A stretch of DNA of 6,941 nucleotides from MB-PLM-2 sp964385715 (lineage in GTDB: Bacteria > Planctomycetota > Planctomycetia > Pirellulales > UBA7805). The DNA is taken from NCBI GenBank assembly GCA_964385715.1, contig CAYLRE010000257.1, positions 1 to 6,941 of the forward strand, given 5' to 3'. Of the stretch, positions 1 to 6,000 are shown piece by piece (position 1 is the stretch's first letter; each line of letters starts with the position of its first letter). The notes beneath the pieces are model-generated. The model had not been told where the DNA came from, searched no databases, and worked only from the letters and a program-made list of their open reading frames with translations. Made by a program: the position numbers and the translations under genes.

Positions 1-3000
1 CGGTTTGGCCCGTGTTGTGCATTCCCCACAGGGCGGTCGCGTTGAGGTCATTTGGCAGCGTCTGGTCGATTTCGATGACGTAGTCTGGAACGGCATACAG
101 AACCGACGGACGCCGTGCCCAGTGGTCGGCCATTTCTAGCAGCGACGGGGGAGCCGCTAGAGAATCTCCGTCTGCGGCAGAGGAGAGTCCGGCCGGTGCC
201 GCGGACGGCATTTCGACCAACGCCCCGTTGATTAGCGGTAAAACGTCAATCAGCGTCGCACCGATGGCCGCCACTTCCGCCGCGATATCAAGTCCCGGTC
301 GATTGTCAAAGCGAACGATCAACCGGTCGGGCGCGGCCTGCGAAAGGTCGCCTGTTGTTGATGGAACGACGGGGCCGCCGGCGTCATTGTCTGCGTCGGA
401 GAAAATGTCACCTGCTGAATGCGCGTCACCTGCGGGAAGAGGTGCCGGTTCTCCGCCAAGGTAGCCGAGTGCAGTTTGGCCGTCGCCGATCGCCTGATCA
501 CCCGATGGATTGTTGTTGGATTCGCGATCAAATTCCGCACCGCGCGTGACGATCAGGTTGTACTCGGAGATGGCTCCCGAAACGCGAGCGTGGTAAGTTC
601 CCGCCGCGGTGGCAACGAAATTGCTGATGCCCTGGTCGAAGTTGTTCGCCGAAGTGGACACGCCCGTTGCTAGTACGCTGCCACCGGCATCGAGCAATTC
701 GAGCGATAGGCCACCTGGCAGCTGCGAACCGAGTGCGAGCGAGACCGACTGATCTTGTGCAACGGTGAACTTGAATACGTCGCTGTCGCTACCAGCCTGA
801 CCGATCACCGCTCCCCGTGCGGCGGAGCCGGGGCCAAGTTCGACAAAGCTACCGTCAATGTCTTCCGCCGACACGACATCATTATTGGCCGCGCCGCCGT
901 GAGCTTCCTCTTCAACCGCGGCATTAAGGATGGCGTGCAGTTCGTAGTTGCCGGTGGAACCGGCCGCTCCACTGACTCGCACGGTGTAGGTGCCGGCCAC
1001 GGTGGGAAGGGCTTGAATCACGGCCGTTTCCCCGGCAGCCACGGTGGACGTCGCAACAGGCGTTCCACTGAGATCTTCGACGACGACGGACGCCTGTAGT
1101 GTGGCATCACCGTCGACAATAAATGCGATGGTTTGCCCACCGTCGACTTCTAGGGTGAATGCATCGACGTCGCCGGCTTGGGAGATGTTTCCTTGCTGGT
1201 TGCCATCATGCACGAGGGAGCCGACAGGCCCTGTGGCGGCGAGCGGAGTGGGGAACGAAATTGTGTCGAACTCGTTTTCAAAGTGGACGAGAAAGTCGCC
1301 ACCTGCTTCCCCGTCGCCCGACGGAACGGTTGTCGGAACGAGCGGTTCACCGTCGAGATCATTTCCGACGAGATCCTCAAAATTTCCGTCACCACTGAAC
1401 AGGGTTAACGTGTAATTGTCTTCTGGTAGGTTCACGAAGTCGAGTGTCAGTGTCGACGAGGGGGCATCGTAGTTCACTCCCACTGGAACGTGGCCTCCGT
1501 GCGTTACGCCGGAGAGAGAATAGGAGAAGGCGCCCAAGAAACTGGCATCGAGCTCCTCGTCAAACTGCACGACATAACTGAGCGTCGTGCCAGAGACGGT
1601 ATCTCCCTCCAAGATCGACGTGGCGATGACGCGCGGAGCGATGGTGTCGACGGTGAATTCGCTGGTGAACGCCTGGAGCGATTGTCCCTGTAGGTCGAGG
1701 ATCGCTCCGCCGGTGATTTGCAGGGTGTGCAGGCCATCGGCCAAGGCCGGTATCTCGAAAATAAGTGTGTCGTGATCCAATGCGGTCACGCCTGTTGCGG
1801 CGATCGACCCGTCCACCAACAGATCACCGGCCGTTACGCTCGTCAGCAATACCGCGTCAGAGAAGTCAACGGTTACCTTGATCGTGTCCACGCCGACTCG
1901 TCCGCCGTCGGCCGGATCGCTGGCGACGACTTCGAACGCGGGTAGAGATCCACTTGCACCGCTAATCTGTACGACGTACTCGCCCGACGTGTTGGCCTCG
2001 CCGAGAACTCGCAAGGTATACGTGCCTGACATTGCTGCGGTGTGCGTCAGCGAGCCCGCCGTGTCGCTGGCGACCAGCGTTCCCGTGGGGTCGTACAACT
2101 TCAGGGCCACGTCGAGTTCGTTGACGAACTCCGCCCCAGCGGTGGCCGGCAAGAAGGTCTGAACGTTGAGCAAGTCGCCGGTGACGACTTCGACGGAATA
2201 GTTGTCGGCCACGTCACTGGCAAGCTGAGCCGCATAGTCGAAGAGATTGTGATGGAACACGCGACCGAGGGGCTGCGGTCCGCCAGCGAAAAACTCAATC
2301 GGCAAGGTGTGTACGAGGACGTGGCCTCCGACCAGTGGGTATTCAAACGCCACCTGTTCGGAAGGATCCTCGCTCGACAGGATCGCCTTTCCGCCGGCCG
2401 GCAGCGGGAGCGTGGTGTGTCCATGGCGGGACCAAAGCACTTGATCGAGTGTTGCGTTGGTGATTGTACCACCGGGGCCAAGGATCAAGCCGTGCGAATT
2501 GTCGAGCACGTTGATGTCGGCGCTGGTCTTCGCTTCCACGCTCAGTCCAGAAGCTCCCGGCAAGACATCGTATTGATAGGGTAAATCGAGGTCGGCCGCC
2601 GCGTAGTTAACGACGAAAACGCCGCCAGCGGAAACAAACGCTTCGATTGCAGCGATGTTCGTCTCGACGTTCTCATAGGTCCCTTCCTCTTGATCGCTGG
2701 CCAGAACGATAGCGTCGAACTGCGAGAGGTCGGTCGTGTCGATGTCGATCGAGGGAATGATGCTGACTTGATGGCCAAGTTCACTGAGAACGAACTGATT
2801 GCTGTCGACCGACCAAGGCAGGCGGTCTTGGATGAGTGCGAAATGCTGTCCCGGTTCAACATCGCCTGGGGATAATCCTCCAAGCGCGGTGCCGCTCGTG
2901 CTAAGGTCTTGCGCTTGCGGCTGCGAGTCGCTAGCGAGCGCGTTGTTGGTTTCTGCGTCGAAGTCGGCACCACGTGCGACGGTGAGGCTGTAATCCGTAA

Positions 3001-6000
3001 CGTTGCCTGAGACGCTTGCGTAGTACGTTCCGCCGGTGGCCGAAACGAAACTGCCGACTACCTGATCCACATTCGTTGCGCTCGCCCCCGTGGTGAGCAC
3101 ATTGCCTGTCGAATCGAGCAGCTCCAGCGAGATGTGGCCGGTGCCAAACGCGGACGCGGCCAGTCCCGTTGCGGCAAGCGAAACCGATTCACCGGTTCCG
3201 AGCGTGAACTGGTACCGATCCGCCGCCGCCGGAATGCTTGGGTAGCTCAGCTCCAGTGTAAGCTCGTCGCTCGCCAACTCGTTGACGCTATTGCTGGGGA
3301 TCACCTCGAACGTGGCCGTGCCATCGGCCATAAGAGCCACTAGGTCGGCCTTCGGGATCTCCAGAGTCGCTGTTACCGCCAGGCCTTGCTCGCCGTCGAG
3401 CATGAACAAGTTGGTCTCGAACAGGTCTTCAGCGTTGATGGTCAGAAATTCAAGTTCACGGTCGAGATCGGCGGTGGCGGTAATTGTTAACAGGGCATCG
3501 CCGGCGGGAAGTGGCAGACCGCTAAACTCAAACACCGGGTCCTGTTTGAACCAGGTCGTGTTCGTTTGGGTTAGCGAGTTGACGAAATCGACGTTGGCGT
3601 CGGTCGTGCCTAGTACGGAAACATTCGTTGCCGAGGGGATTCCGAGTGATGCAAAGTGGGGGTCGAGATCCTGGGCTTGAGCGAGGGTGTCATTCGTTGT
3701 CCCGTCATGGGATTCCGTTTCGACGAGCGCGTTGAGAATCACCGACAACTGGTATTCTCCCGTTGTCGAAGCAAGTCCGCTAACTTCGATCGTATAACTG
3801 CCGGCTGTCACGGACTCCGCTTGAATGACGGCATCTTCGCCCGCGACGCTGGCGGCTGCGCTGGTCACAAGGCTTCCGCCTGTGTGACGCAGTTCGACCG
3901 TCGGCTGAAGTGTTGGCATTCCATCAATCACGACGGTGATCGTCTGGCCCGCATCAACATCGATCGTGAAGGCATCGCTGTCCCCCGCGGTGCCGATGCG
4001 TCCGGCCACCGCCCCGTCATAGATCTGGCTACCGAGTGGGGCCACCGCTTCGAGAGGAACACCGATCGGCAGCACGCTCTGATCGACAACGAAGTTGACG
4101 ACGAAATCGCCCCCGACGACCCCGTTGCCCGAGGCATTGGCGGGAATCGGAAACGCGAGTGGTTCGCCGTCGAGGTCCCGTCCCAAGAGGTCTTCGAAAG
4201 CCCCGTCGCCACTTTTTAGCGTGAGTGAATAGGCGTCGTCCGTGAGGTCGGCAAACTCCAGTGACAATGTTGACGTGACCGCGTCGTAACTAAAGAGGGT
4301 TGGTGAGTGAGGCCCGCTAAGCGATCCCATTAACTGCACGTCGGAGGCGTCTATCGCGGCCGCATCGAGTTCTCGATCGAACTGCAATGTGATTGCGGCT
4401 GTGCCAGTGCCGAGCGTGTCGCCTTCTTGTACGGAAGTGCTAATTACCCGCGGCCCGGTCGTGCTAAGCGTGAACGAACTGGCTAGTGCCGCGAGCGGTT
4501 GATTCTGAATGTCATGGAGAGCCCCGGCTGCGATTGCAACGTTGTGAAGTCCGTCCGCGAGTGTCGGGATCGTGAAGCGGAGGGTGTCACTATCAACGAT
4601 TGTGACCGCGGTTGCAGGGGTGCCGTTGATTGTCAGGTCGGCGGCATCGATCGTCTCTTGCCGCACCGCATCGCTGAGGTCAACGGTGATCTCGGTGAAG
4701 GGTGCGACCTTTGTCTCACCGTTGGCCGGATCGATCGTAGTTACTTCAAAGGGGGTGGCCAGCCCTGTCTGACCGCTGACCTGGAGTTCGTATTCTCCGC
4801 TGGACGCTGCCGCACCCGTCACGCGAATTGTGTAGAGGCCGCTGGTTGCTGCCGTGTGCGTAAACGCGGCGTTGCGGCCATCGGGGGCACTGTTGTCGTC
4901 GAACGCCACCGCGTTGCCGCTTGCGTCGAATAGTTCAACCGCCGGATCGAGCAGATTTTCAAACGCATACGGTCCGTCGGCCGGTGTGGCCGTGGCGATC
5001 GCTAGCAGGTCTCCGCTGTTGACGGCGAATCGATAAAAGTCGTCGCCAGAATCAATCGCGCCGATGGCAACACCGCTGGTGCCGAGATCCTGGGCATCGA
5101 TGACGCTGTCGTTCGCTTCCGCATCGAAGACGGCGTTTCGCGTTATCACAAAGTTGTAGTCGATCGCGTTGCCCGAGATCTTCGCATAGTACGTTCCCGT
5201 AGTCGGGGCCACGAAGTCGTTAATGATCGCATCGGCATTATCGGCTCCCGTTCCAGAAGTCAGTAGGATGCCAGCCGCGTCAAACAGTTCGAGACCGATA
5301 TCGCCCCCGCTCTGGCGTTCGACGACTAACGACGCCGATTCCCCGGCATTTAGGCTGAATTGATAGTGATCGACCGCTTGGGGAACGTCCATGACGAGGA
5401 GATCAAAGTTGCCCAGCCCTGTGCCAAATTGACCCGAATAGGAGGCCATTGTGAAGAAGGTGTCGAGCTCCGCCGTGTTCATGTCGGTTGGCGCGACGGC
5501 CCCCAGGTTAAACACGCCGGCTCGCGACAAAAAGCTGGTCTCGGACAATTCGATTCTGGTTGTCGTGGTGAGACCGAATAGAAACGGAACGTGATTGTCT
5601 TTGATGAATCCCGGGAACCGTTCGGTCTGCAAGACATACGAATGAAATACGCCGCCAGGAGAGTCGGCCGAGTCCAAGAAGACCTCACCGGTCACCGGGT
5701 TGTAAAGCAGATCCGCTTCCGACGGAATTGCCGAGGGGGACGGCGGCGTACCAACGCCGTCGGTGAGAGAGCCAAGCAGCGCGGTGCGCTGGCCGGCTCC
5801 AATGCCGAGCCCCACGAATGTCCCGTCGAGATCGTCCGCTGTGGCGAAGGAGTCGTTGCTGCCGCCGTCGTGCTCTTCAGACTCTGCCGCCGCATTTAAA
5901 ATGATCTCGACCGTGTAACTTCCCGTTGTGGCGCTCAGGCCCGATAGATTGACTTGATACGTTCCGCCCGTGGTTGTGCCGACCGATTGCAACACCGCGT

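Noticed and set aside
2042..2584. 180-codon open frame on the plus strand
   Set aside because: It lies wholly opposite the continuous giant minus-strand frame, and its product has no recognisable domain. It arises from the codon bias of the opposite strand.
2222..2881. Active class I glutamine amidotransferase
   Set aside because: The segment has no cysteine at all, so the catalytic nucleophile is missing; only the fold resemblance is kept.
3656..4219. 187-codon open frame on the plus strand
   Set aside because: It is antisense to Ig-like domain 2, A2 and adjacent parts of the giant gene, where the minus-strand translation shows clear domain patterns. No independent evidence for coding.
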